Below, one piece after another: positions 18,243-26,563 of a DNA stretch of 64,000 nt. Origin of the DNA: Hyphomicrobiales bacterium (GTDB taxonomy: Bacteria > Pseudomonadota > Alphaproteobacteria > Rhizobiales > Rhizobiaceae); the NCBI GenBank assembly GCA_900469615.1, contig UBYA01000011.1, positions 248,001 to 312,000 of the forward strand, read 5' to 3'. Position numbers and translations under genes: made by a program. How positions within the stretch are numbered: position 1 is the stretch's first letter; each line of letters starts with the position of its first letter. The notes under the pieces are model-generated. The model ran no database searches. It was not told the DNA's origin and saw only the letters and a program-made list of their open reading frames with translations.

Positions 18243-19052
18243 ATGGATCATTTATCGTCGCAAAAGGATCAGGCCTATCTTCGGTTTGGCACCAGCGTCA
18301 CCGAAGGCGTCGCCGTTATCGCGCATGACCAACATCGCTTCTCCAGCCAAAGACACAGCCATCCGCACGCCCAGCTGCTCTATGCCGTCAACGGCGTCGT
18401 GTCGCTGACCACGGACAACGGCACATGGGTCGTGCCGCCAAGTCGTGCCGTCTGGTTGCCGCCGCATATCGAACATGTGACGGCAAGCCATACGAACGTT
18501 CAATTTCGTTCGCTTCTGATCGATGCCGCGAGCAACGCGGCTCTCCCGAAAGAGTGCATGGTCGTGGAGGTTACGCCTTTGCTGCGCGAGCTCATCCTGA
18601 AACTCGCCGATCTTGCGGGGAAACCTGTCCATCAGGAAATGACCGAAGCGGTCATTCGCCTGCTGCTTCTCGAACTCGCCTTCCTGCCCGCACAGCCATT
18701 GAGCTTGCCGCGGCCGAGACATCCGGCCCTGACCGCCTTCTGCGAGGCCATGCTCGGCGATCTAGCAAACACCATTCCTATCGAAAAGGCAGCGGCCGGG
18801 CTGAACATGAGCCGGGCAACCCTCATGCGGCTCTTTCAACGCGAGACCGGTTTGAGCCTTGGCCGGTGGCGACAGCAGGCACGAATGTTGAAAGCGCTGA
18901 CTTTGCTGGCGGAAGGCCGGAGCATTCTCGATATCGCGCTGGAATGCGGCTACGAAAGCCCAAGCGCCTTTTCCGCCATGTTCCGGCGATCGCTTGGACG
19001 CTCGCCGAGAGATTATTTTCAGCCCATGACATCGCCAGCCGGGCCGAAATGA
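18243..19052 (+). CDS. AraC family regulator, NimR-like
   Basis: 269 residues. An N-terminal cupin-type sensing domain (HRFSSQRHSHPHAQLLYAVN, VVPPSRAVWLPPHIEHV) is followed by a C-terminal AraC domain from about 165. Its two helix-turn-helix units are IEKAAAGLNMSRATLMRLFQ and ILDIALECGYESPSAFSAMF, ending RRSLGRSPRDYF. This architecture is that of NimR/YeaM-like regulators, which control adjacent exporters; here no exporter is adjacent. Divergent from leuA. Target unknown. Confidence 0.9.
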   Translation: MDHLSSQKDQAYLRFGTSVTEGVAVIAHDQHRFSSQRHSHPHAQLLYAVNGVVSLTTDNGTWVVPPSRAVWLPPHIEHVTASHTNVQFRSLLIDAASNAALPKECMVVEVTPLLRELILKLADLAGKPVHQEMTEAVIRLLLLELAFLPAQPLSLPRPRHPALTAFCEAMLGDLANTIPIEKAAAGLNMSRATLMRLFQRETGLSLGRWRQQARMLKALTLLAEGRSILDIALECGYESPSAFSAMFRRSLGRSPRDYFQPMTSPAGPK

Positions 19053-19179
19053 GGACATCGCCGAAGGCGGTCCTCTATCGGCCATCGGCCAAGCTGCCAA
19101 CATGCGGAAGGCGCGGATTGCCGGTTCAGGAAGCTGCAGCCGATGGCTCGATATCGCCGAAGCACGTTTTGGGAAGCAC

Positions 19180-20253
19180 TCAAGCTCTCAAGAAATTGGC
19201 AAGGATAATCTCGCGCCAGACGCGGGTCGGCGTTATCCAGGCATCCCACGCGTTGTACCTGCCGGAATAGATGACGGCGGCAATATCCGCTTCCGGCATC
19301 AGCCAGAGCCGTTGCCCGCCATTGCCAAACCCGGCATGCCACGGGCGTGGGTCGGCGAATGCCGGGGCCGGAGCATCGCCGCAAAACCACAGCCGGCCAT
19401 AGCCCAAACCGTCCTCGGTCGAAATAGCCAGCGTGAACGATTGCGCGATCCATTCTTCCGAAACGATCCTTCGGCCGCCCCACACACCCTTCCGAAGCAG
19501 AAGCATGCCGATCTTCAGCAGATCGGGAGCCGTCAGCCGCAATCCGGAGGCCGCCGACGCCACGCCATCATATCCCGCCATCCAATGAAATTGCGCAATA
19601 CCCAGCGGTTCGAAGAGAACATCCCGCGCGAAATCGAGCAGGCGCTTGCCGCTGCCGCGCTCGATGATGGCCCCCACGAGCGCGACACTGCCACCAGAGT
19701 AAATCCAGCGCGTTCCCGGCTCGGCGACAATCGGGCGCTCCAGAACGAAGCGATAACGATCCGGCGCATTCTCCATGGCAATTTCGCTGTTTTGCGGATC
19801 GGTATACGGACGGTTTTCGTCCCACTCCATTCCCAACGTCATCGTCAGCGCATGGTTGATGGTGATTTTGGCGCGCGCGGGATCTTTGGCGAGATCGCCA
19901 AATTCGGGAAATTGTTCGAAGAGAGGCGCATCCAGCGGAGGAACCAATCCCTTGTCCAATGCGATGCCATAAAGAAGGCCGACGATGCTCTTTGTGACCG
20001 AGCGGAGATCGTGCAGCGTGTCCGCGCCGAAAGCGACATCGCCGAGCGAAGTCCCCCAATTTTCATCGGTGCCGACGGTATAGTATTCCAAAAACACATG
20101 CTGGGAGCGGGCAGCAAGCACCACATGCAAATCGCGCAACAAGCCTGCTTCGATGCCGGCTTCAAGCTTGCGCCGAAGCCCGGGATCGAAGCCTGCGCCC
20201 TGCAAGGTTTCGCTATTCGATAAAGGTGAGGAAGCACTCTGCCCGATGACCAT
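19180..20253 (-). CDS. Serine hydrolase, class C beta-lactamase-like
   Basis: 357 residues of the beta-lactamase/D-alanyl-carboxypeptidase fold. The SxxK motif is SVTK (LRSVTKSIVGLLYGIALDKG), the Tyr motif region is RWIYSGGSVALVG, with Ser-Gly-Gly in place of the usual Tyr-Ala-Asn third position, and the HxG-like motif region is WHAGFGNGGQRLWL. No signal peptide, so it is probably a cytosolic esterase or peptidase rather than a resistance enzyme. GGAGG precedes the ATG. Convergent with the AraC gene; substrate unknown. Confidence 0.88.
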   Translation of the reverse strand: MVIGQSASSPLSNSETLQGAGFDPGLRRKLEAGIEAGLLRDLHVVLAARSQHVFLEYYTVGTDENWGTSLGDVAFGADTLHDLRSVTKSIVGLLYGIALDKGLVPPLDAPLFEQFPEFGDLAKDPARAKITINHALTMTLGMEWDENRPYTDPQNSEIAMENAPDRYRFVLERPIVAEPGTRWIYSGGSVALVGAIIERGSGKRLLDFARDVLFEPLGIAQFHWMAGYDGVASAASGLRLTAPDLLKIGMLLLRKGVWGGRRIVSEEWIAQSFTLAISTEDGLGYGRLWFCGDAPAPAFADPRPWHAGFGNGGQRLWLMPEADIAAVIYSGRYNAWDAWITPTRVWREIILANFLRA

Positions 20254-20360
20254 GAAACCTCCGCCCTCGCCAAGTGACTTTCACCTCACGATACAATCAA
20301 AGCGGGTGGCCAGCAAGGCGATCAAGCCGCGTTTCCGCGCCTACATTCGCCCCCTTCCAA

Positions 20361-22169
20361 TCACCCCTGCCCCATTCTCGCGCCCGCGTCCGTTTCGATC
20401 ACAAAAGCGGCGACGGTTCTGTTGCGGCCGTTCAACTTTGCCTTCAGCAAGGCTCCATCCGCGCGGTTGATCAAGGTCGTGGTCGGCCCCGAAACCGGAG
20501 AAGAGGCGATACCGATGGAAACGGAAAGCGGCCCGACGATGCGCCCGCGATAGGAAAAAGGCGTACCGAACACCCGTATACGAAGCTTCTCCGCAAGCGC
20601 AAAACCTGTCTCGTCCGTCATATCGGTGGCGATAACCGTCAATTCCTCGCCGCCGAACCTGTAGACGGTGCCGGCTTCGCCGACAGTGTCGGCGACGATC
20701 TGCCCGACATGACGCAGCACCTCGTCGCCGGCATCGTGGCCGAACTCATCGTTGAAGCGCTTGAAATGATCGATGTCGATCATCATGCAGATGACCGTGC
20801 GGGCGGATTGATCCCGGTGAAGATTGTTCAGCGTTTCATCCAGGGAGCGCCTGTTGAGCAGGCCGGTCAGCGCATCGCGCACGGCAAGGTTGATGAGCCT
20901 GTCGCGCAGCTGAAGATTTGCGATGGCAAGACCGATGTTCTCGGCAATCAGCTCCAGATAGAGCCGCGGCGCATCGGCAGCCGTCGCATCCTTCGAGCGA
21001 TCCTCGAAATAAAGCAGGCCAATCGCCTCGCCGAGCGCCGTCAAGGGAACGCAAAGGCCCGGCATGCCGGAATCGTCCAGATGCTGGCAGGGAATGTCGT
21101 TGTCCGCCACATGGCTGACATGCGGCCGGCCACGGCGCAGACCCCAGCAGGCCGACGCGGCAAAAGAAGGCTGGGTATGGGTAGGATCGAGCCAGCGGCT
21201 GACTTCCGTCAGCGTCGTCCTGCTCTCGTTCATCGTGTAGAGGCAACCGGCGATACCGGGAAAGATCTGCGGAACGAAGAGCGCGACCACTTCGGCAAGC
21301 TCGCTCTGGGCGTAGCAGGCTTGCAGGCGATGCATCATCTGCAAAATGAGATCCTTGGTCTGAAGATCCCGCTTGCGCTCGGCGTCCAGCCGGTTCCGCT
21401 CCAGACCGTTCTCGCGGAAGATCTGGATGGCGTCGTTCATCTCGCCTATCTCGTCGCGGCGGCGATCGGTCGGCACTTCGACGGCATAATCCTGATTTGC
21501 CAGCCGGTTGACGATCCCCGTCATGCGGACCAGCGGCAATGCGACCCGCCGCCGCAATATGAAGTAGAGCACGCCGAGAAAGATCGCCGCTGTCAACGCA
21601 AGCATCACCTTGGCGACATCGGCCCATAGGTCGCTGCGCGCCTGCGCAGATCGGACGGCGGCCTCGGTGCGCGCCGTCGCCAAGGCGCGAAACTGGCCGA
21701 CGCTGTTGAGGAGCGCCATCTGGGTGCGTTCGTGCTCGGGGCCGAACAGGGTGTCGCGCGCACCGGCCTGATTGCCGCCGGTATAGGCGGCGACCGCTGC
21801 CTCCTCCACTTTATCCAGCGCCTCCGCATTGGCCGCCACCTGCTCGACCACCTGAAGTTCGGCATCGGGAATACCGAGGCCCCGCAGTTTGTTGATCGCC
21901 GTGTCGCGGCGGCGCTCTTCGCCCTCGTCGACGGTGAAAGCATCGAGATGCCTGGCCTCGCCGCGCATGACATAGAGGCGGGCCTCATCCGTCGTTTCCT
22001 CGGCCCCGAGCGCAAGCTCCTCGCCCATGCTGTTCAGCAGCAGGTGCTGTTCGACCGCCTGCCTTTCCTGGACAGCGCTTCGAGCTGATAAAATGAAAGC
22101 CGCAGCGGACAGCACGGTCAGAACCACGGTGATACCGTAGGCCCAGTTCGTAATTGTCGTGATTCTCAT
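20361..22169 (-). CDS. Membrane-bound diguanylate cyclase with HAMP, GAF and GGDEF domains
   Basis: 602 residues. A first membrane helix near 11-30 and a second near 190-208 enclose a helical periplasmic sensor region. A HAMP segment follows (RRRVALPLVRMTGIVNRLAN), then a GAF-like domain with Cys-rich loops (SFAASACWGLRRG, ADNDIPCQHLDDSG), and a GGDEF domain with intact GGEEL active site (YRFGGEELTVIATD). It would make cyclic di-GMP. The usual RxxD inhibitory site is not clearly present. Signal unknown; single-gene unit. Confidence 0.92.
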   Translation of the reverse strand: MRITTITNWAYGITVVLTVLSAAAFILSARSAVQERQAVEQHLLLNSMGEELALGAEETTDEARLYVMRGEARHLDAFTVDEGEERRRDTAINKLRGLGIPDAELQVVEQVAANAEALDKVEEAAVAAYTGGNQAGARDTLFGPEHERTQMALLNSVGQFRALATARTEAAVRSAQARSDLWADVAKVMLALTAAIFLGVLYFILRRRVALPLVRMTGIVNRLANQDYAVEVPTDRRRDEIGEMNDAIQIFRENGLERNRLDAERKRDLQTKDLILQMMHRLQACYAQSELAEVVALFVPQIFPGIAGCLYTMNESRTTLTEVSRWLDPTHTQPSFAASACWGLRRGRPHVSHVADNDIPCQHLDDSGMPGLCVPLTALGEAIGLLYFEDRSKDATAADAPRLYLELIAENIGLAIANLQLRDRLINLAVRDALTGLLNRRSLDETLNNLHRDQSARTVICMMIDIDHFKRFNDEFGHDAGDEVLRHVGQIVADTVGEAGTVYRFGGEELTVIATDMTDETGFALAEKLRIRVFGTPFSYRGRIVGPLSVSIGIASSPVSGPTTTLINRADGALLKAKLNGRNRTVAAFVIETDAGARMGQG

Positions 22170-22746
22170 ATGCCGTCCTCTGCGCCTGGCTCATGTGTCG
22201 CCGGAGTCTTTTGCCGAGCCGTCCATCATGACACCTGCTTATACGATAAAGCCTGAACAAGCGGCATGGAAAGCCGATTACCGGCTTATTCGACGCAGAT
22301 CTTTCGGCAATCCCCAATCCTTGAGCGCTCGATATCTTGCACTTCGGCGGTCCGGCAGCCCTCCATGTCGCATCGACGACGAGCTGCCGAGAGCGCTGGC
22401 CTCTGACGGAAGTCCCGGTCGCGGCTGAAGGCCGCTTCCAGGACTCCCGGCTGTCGTCAGGGGTGAATACGACAGCGCGGACAACAAATCGATTTTCAGA
22501 CCGGCAATCCATAGGGTGACCGGAAGCTGGAAAACGCAAGCTTAAGTTCCACACATGATTGCCCCTTTTTGAGACAGCCGCTCGACATTCCGCTAATTCC
22601 TCCGACCAAGGTCGATCGCCCGGCGGCTCCCGTTGTCCGGATCTCGCACACGACGGGTAATTCGGACGTTTCAGCCTCGCGAATTTTCCTGAATAGCTCC
22701 TCCGGCCCTGCACAGTTTCTGCAAAGACGCGCGCCATGGTCGCATC
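22170..22746. other. 577-bp intergenic region, nothing recognised
   Basis: The stretch between the diguanylate cyclase start and the small gene at 22747 contains several open frames of 60-90 codons on both strands, none with a ribosome binding site or a recognisable product. It holds the promoters of both flanking units. A small inverted repeat AAGCCG-N5-CGGCTT lies near 22270-22286. Confidence 0.4.
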
Positions 22747-22920
22747 ATGAGCAAAACACCCGAAAAAGCCGTCCCGCCCGTTTGCCTGCCACGCCGCCTT
22801 CTCAAGGAGGGCTGGTGGCTTGTGGACGCTCGTCGCCCTCAGGCCGATCCGCCCATTCAGGGAGCCAGGATCATTCCTTTCATCGCTGCCGAACGAACAG
22901 CAAGGAGCCGATGCCGATGA
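22747..22920 (+). CDS. Possible 57-residue protein coupled to the DUF4173 gene
   Basis: A frame from ATG 22747 begins MSKTPEKAVPPVCLPRRLLK, has EGWWLVDARRP in the middle, and ends at a TGA that overlaps the ATG of the DUF4173 gene as ATGA (22917-22920). The overlap is the main evidence; the product is basic, Pro-rich and unlike any family I recognise. A short chance frame over the leader of the DUF4173 gene is equally possible. Confidence 0.3.
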   Translation: MSKTPEKAVPPVCLPRRLLKEGWWLVDARRPQADPPIQGARIIPFIAAERTARSRCR

Positions 22921-24398
22921 GCATCCAGGATGCAGCCGCTCTTCCCACCACTCCCGCCAGCAAATCCAATCGCAAATTTCTGATCCTTCTTGCCCTCGTC
23001 ATACTGGCAGACATCCTCCTTTTCGACAGGAAGCCGGGCCTCAATCTCTTTCTCTTTGCCAATGCCGCTGCCGGTGGCCTGCTGATCTGCTCCAGAAGTC
23101 GGCTATCCGTTTTAAGAGCCTCGGCGTTTCTGGCTTTCAGCGTCGCCGCATCCATACCGCTTGTCGAAACAGCATCCTGGGCGGGCATCGCGATCAGCCT
23201 GCTCGCCCTTGCCTGCGTTTCTCTCGGCGCCTGCGGACTTCTGCCCCGGCAATGGACGCGTTTGGCGCTCGTGCTGCTGCGCTTTCTTCTGGATGTGCCG
23301 CAGCGGCCGTTTCGCCGGACAAGCTACCGCCGGCTGCGGCATCTGGGAAAACCACCCTCGCAAGGCCTCTGGCATCATCTTCGCGGCTGGATCGTGCCTC
23401 TGGGCTTTGCCGCAGGCTTCCTTGCCCTTTTCGCGGCAGCCAATCCGCTGATCGACAAGACCCTGCGCAGCATCGATCTGACCTTTCTGCTGCGGTTGCT
23501 CAGCCTCTGGCGCATCGGCTTCTGGCTGCTGGTCGCAGCCTTCCTCGGCCTGCTGCTTCGCCCACGCCTGATACGGCGCCGCGCCGATCGGCTCCTGACC
23601 GTGCATGAGCTGCCAAAATTCAAGGAAGGACTGTTCGGCCACGCGGCATTGCTGCGCTCGCTTGTCGTATTCAATGCGCTTTTTGCGGTGCAGACGCTGC
23701 TCGATCTTACCTATCTGTGGGGCGGCGCCAGCCTGCCCGACGGCATGACGCATGCGGAATATGCCCATCGCGGCGCTTATCCGCTGATGCTCACCGCAAT
23801 CCTCGCCGCCGCCTTCGTGCTTGCCGCCATGCGCCGAGGCGGGCCGGGCGATGGCAGCGCCCTGCTTCGCGGCCTCGTGCACCTGTGGATCGCGCAGAAC
23901 ATCCTGCTCTGCCTTTCCTCCATCCTGCGGCTCGATCTCTACGTCGAAGCCTATTCGCTGACCGAGCTGCGCGTTGCGGCCGGCATATGGATGGGCCTCA
24001 TCGCGCTCGGCCTCTTCCTCATCCTCCTGCGCATCCTGCTGCATCGCTCCAACGAATGGCTGATCGCGCTCAGTTCCGCCACCCTGGTCATGACGCTCTA
24101 CGCCGCCGCGCTCGCCGACATTCCCGCCTTCATCGCCCGCTTCAATGTCGCTCACAGCCGGGAAATATCTGGCGAAGGCATCAGTCTCGATCTCGACTAT
24201 CTCTCCACGCTCGGGCCTGCGGCCATCCCGGCGCTCGATACCTATCTGGCCTCGCTGCCTGCCGACCAGGATGTCCGCAGGGTGCGCGAAGCGCTTCAAT
24301 GGCAGCATGAGGGACGTTCAGCTGATTGGCGAAGCTGGACATATCGCGCCGCTCGCCTCGACGACTACCTCAGGAACAACGCAACCCTTGCCAGATGA
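22917..24398 (+). CDS. DUF4173 multi-pass membrane protein
   Basis: 493 residues. AAGGAG lies 9 nt before ATG 22917 and only 3 nt before the in-frame ATG at 22911, so 22917 is preferred. About ten hydrophobic segments are visible. GLNLFLFANAAAGGLL near the N-terminus, ANPLIDKTLRSIDL, and the signature YAHRGAYPLMLTAILAAAFV place it in DUF4173. Function unknown. It is followed after 45 bp by a response regulator and sensor kinase in the same direction, so the three may be one unit that senses or responds to an envelope signal. Confidence 0.85.
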   Translation: MSIQDAAALPTTPASKSNRKFLILLALVILADILLFDRKPGLNLFLFANAAAGGLLICSRSRLSVLRASAFLAFSVAASIPLVETASWAGIAISLLALACVSLGACGLLPRQWTRLALVLLRFLLDVPQRPFRRTSYRRLRHLGKPPSQGLWHHLRGWIVPLGFAAGFLALFAAANPLIDKTLRSIDLTFLLRLLSLWRIGFWLLVAAFLGLLLRPRLIRRRADRLLTVHELPKFKEGLFGHAALLRSLVVFNALFAVQTLLDLTYLWGGASLPDGMTHAEYAHRGAYPLMLTAILAAAFVLAAMRRGGPGDGSALLRGLVHLWIAQNILLCLSSILRLDLYVEAYSLTELRVAAGIWMGLIALGLFLILLRILLHRSNEWLIALSSATLVMTLYAAALADIPAFIARFNVAHSREISGEGISLDLDYLSTLGPAAIPALDTYLASLPADQDVRRVREALQWQHEGRSADWRSWTYRAARLDDYLRNNATLAR

Positions 24399-24443
24399 CA
24401 CCGAAACGAGGAAAACGAGCGACGGAACCAAAGCAGGCATCGC

Positions 24444-25148
24444 ATGGCACAGCGCATCCTTGTCGTCGACGACGAACCCAATATCCGCGACGTGATCTGC
24501 TTCGCGCTCGATCGCGCGGGCATGAAGACGACGACCGCCCGTAACGGCACGGAGGCGATGATGGCCTTTCACAGGGGCGGTCTCGATCTGATCGTGCTCG
24601 ATGTCGGCATGCCCGAGATGGATGGACTGGAAGTCTGCCGCCGCATCCGGAAAAGCTCCGACCTTCCGATCCTGTTCCTGTCGGCGCGCGATGAGGAAAT
24701 CGACCGGGTTTTGGGCCTGGAGATCGGTGGCGACGACTATGTCACCAAACCCTTCAGCCCGCGCGAACTCGTTGCACGGGTGCGGACCATCCTCAAGCGC
24801 AGCGGACACGGCCTGGAGCCGGCTACGAACAACGGCTCCGTTTCCATGGGATCGTTGCGGCTCAATCGCGGCGGCCGCACCGCAAGTTTCGCCGATATGC
24901 CGCTGTCCCTGACGGCACTCGAATTCGCGATCCTCGACACGCTGCTGTCGCGTCCAGAAATCGTCTTCAGCCGCGACCAGCTGATGGAGGCGGCTTACGG
25001 GGCCGACATGCAGGTCGCCGACCGCACCATCGACAGCCATATCCGCAACATCCGCGCCAAGCTTTCGGCCGCCGGCGGCAAGGGAATCATCGCCACGGTG
25101 CACGGGATCGGCTTCAAGCTGACATCGGGCATGGAAGGAAGCGCCTGA
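24444..25148 (+). CDS. OmpR/PhoB-type response regulator (CreB-like)
   Basis: 234 residues. Receiver domain with acidic pocket DDE (ILVVDDEPNIRDVI), phosphoacceptor Asp in LIVLDVGMPEMDGLEVC and Lys in DDYVTKPFSPRELVAR. A winged-helix DNA-binding domain follows from about 130 (LSLTALEFAILDTLLSRPEI, DRTIDSHIRNIRAKL). The stop overlaps the kinase start by one base (TGATG), so they are a matched pair. The arrangement with a membrane protein resembles CreBC(D), but orthology is not shown. Confidence 0.9.
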   Translation: MAQRILVVDDEPNIRDVICFALDRAGMKTTTARNGTEAMMAFHRGGLDLIVLDVGMPEMDGLEVCRRIRKSSDLPILFLSARDEEIDRVLGLEIGGDDYVTKPFSPRELVARVRTILKRSGHGLEPATNNGSVSMGSLRLNRGGRTASFADMPLSLTALEFAILDTLLSRPEIVFSRDQLMEAAYGADMQVADRTIDSHIRNIRAKLSAAGGKGIIATVHGIGFKLTSGMEGSA

Positions 25149-26182
25149 TGCGTGCGCCACGGGTCAAGCCGAAATGGCGGCCGCCGCTCGCCCTCATCGT
25201 CTATGCCGTGCTTTTGACCGTCATGACGCTTCCGATGCTCACCATCATCTGGTTTCGCGTGGTCCGGGCGGCCTCCGGCGCAATGGCACCGGCAGAGATT
25301 GCGACGCTTGCCGCCGTTCTGATCCTGACCTTGGGCGTCGCCTATGTGCTGACGCGCACCCTGACTGTGCCGATCAACGCATTGATCGCCCGCACGGACG
25401 AAATCGCCCGCGGCGGGCGCTCCGCAATCCGGCCGCTCGAAATCTACGGCACGCGCGAAGTCGCGACGCTCTCGCAGAGCTTTCTCGACCTCGCCGGCAA
25501 GCTTGTCGATCATTCCGATTATGTCCGCTCCTTTGCCGCCCACGTTTCCCATGAACTGAAATCGCCGCTCACCTCGATAAAAGGCGCGGCGGAACTGCTG
25601 CGTGACGATGACGCCGATCATCCGATGAGCCCGGAGCAGCGCGACCGCTTCCTCGCAAACATCATTGCCGATACCGAGCGGCTGGATCGATTGTTGTCAC
25701 GCCTGCGGGAGCTGGCAAAAGCCGAGCTTCCACCAGAGCAAGACTCCACCAGCCTTCGCGACATTGTAGCACAGCTCGAAATGCGGTTTCACCCACTCTC
25801 CGTCATCAGTCAGGGAAGTGCCGACGAGATGCTGGCGCTGCCCGGCGAAGCGGCCGGCATCATCTTTGTCAATCTGGCCGAGAATGCCGTTCAAAACGGC
25901 GCGACGACCCTTGCGATCGAGGCAAGCGACGAAGGGCGACGAACGACAATCCAGGTGCGCGACAATGGACGCGGCATTGCCGACGGTAATCGGGATCGCA
26001 TCTTTGAACCCTTCTTCTCGACGCGGCGGGACGATGGCGGCACGGGCATGGGCCTCGGCATCGTCCGGGCGATGCTCGCCTCGCATGGCGGCAGCATCGA
26101 GCTGCTGGACACGAGCAAGGACGGCTCAACGTTTCAGATCGGTCTGCCCTGTCCGTCGTTGCCCTCAACTGCCGGCGAATAA
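25148..26182 (+). CDS. Sensor histidine kinase (CreC-like)
   Basis: 344 residues. Two membrane helices (about 14-35 and 50-68) enclose only a very short external loop, so sensing is probably within the membrane. The H-box is FAAHVSHELKSPLTSIKGA; N-box FVNLAENAVQNGA has Gln-Asn rather than the common Asp-Asn before Ala; G boxes are VRDNGRGIADGNRDRIFEPF and GGTGMGLGIVRAML. It pairs with the overlapping response regulator upstream. The stop is 5 bp from the end of a convergent small membrane gene. Confidence 0.92.
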   Translation: MRAPRVKPKWRPPLALIVYAVLLTVMTLPMLTIIWFRVVRAASGAMAPAEIATLAAVLILTLGVAYVLTRTLTVPINALIARTDEIARGGRSAIRPLEIYGTREVATLSQSFLDLAGKLVDHSDYVRSFAAHVSHELKSPLTSIKGAAELLRDDDADHPMSPEQRDRFLANIIADTERLDRLLSRLRELAKAELPPEQDSTSLRDIVAQLEMRFHPLSVISQGSADEMLALPGEAAGIIFVNLAENAVQNGATTLAIEASDEGRRTTIQVRDNGRGIADGNRDRIFEPFFSTRRDDGGTGMGLGIVRAMLASHGGSIELLDTSKDGSTFQIGLPCPSLPSTAGE

Positions 26183-26187
26183 CTCAT

Positions 26188-26445
26188 TCACAACTTTAGC
26201 GGCGGTTTCTTCCTTAAAGCCAAAGCCAGAATACCGATAATCATGGCTGGGCCGAGAAAAATGAACCCGAACAAAAAGTGTCCCAATTCAGGGAAGCAGC
26301 CTTTCTCATGCGCCGATTGATCAAACGCCTCGCAAGCTTCCGCGATCGCGGGAAGAGACATCGTGGCGCCGATATAGAAGTGGTAAATTGCAAAACCAAA
26401 GAGACTTAATGACACAATGATGAGTGCGTATCGCAAGGGGGCCAT
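26188..26445 (-). CDS. Hypothetical two-helix membrane protein
   Basis: 85 residues from ATG 26445. Two membrane helices (RYALIIVSLSLFGFAIYHFY and FLFGFIFLGPAMIIGILALA) flank an external acidic loop with two Cys residues (AIAEACEAFDQSAHEKGCFP) that could form a disulfide. The DNA looks more AT-rich than its neighbours, which may indicate transfer. No family recognised. It ends 5 bp from the kinase gene on the other strand. Confidence 0.6.
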   Translation of the reverse strand: MAPLRYALIIVSLSLFGFAIYHFYIGATMSLPAIAEACEAFDQSAHEKGCFPELGHFLFGFIFLGPAMIIGILALALRKKPPLKL

Positions 26446-26511
26446 TCCAATATCACGCCAAGTTCGCTCTGCATTTACATAGCATCCTATGTGGCGTTTC
26501 GTCAGACCATA

Positions 26512-26541
26512 AGCGGCCGATGGCTGAAACCATCGACCGCT
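26512..26541 (-). terminator. Stem-loop after aas
   Basis: On the minus strand AGCGGTCGATGG and CCATCGGCCGCT pair over 12 bp (one G-U) around a 6-nt loop, 22 bp after the aas stop. The following T content is low, so termination strength is uncertain. Confidence 0.5.
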
Positions 26542-26563
26542 CCATCGTTGCAAGATCGATGGT

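Noticed and set aside
21985..22737. 250-codon frame on the minus strand covering the diguanylate cyclase upstream region
   Set aside because: Its last part is the out-of-frame shadow of the cyclase, and the rest has no recognisable domain or start signal.
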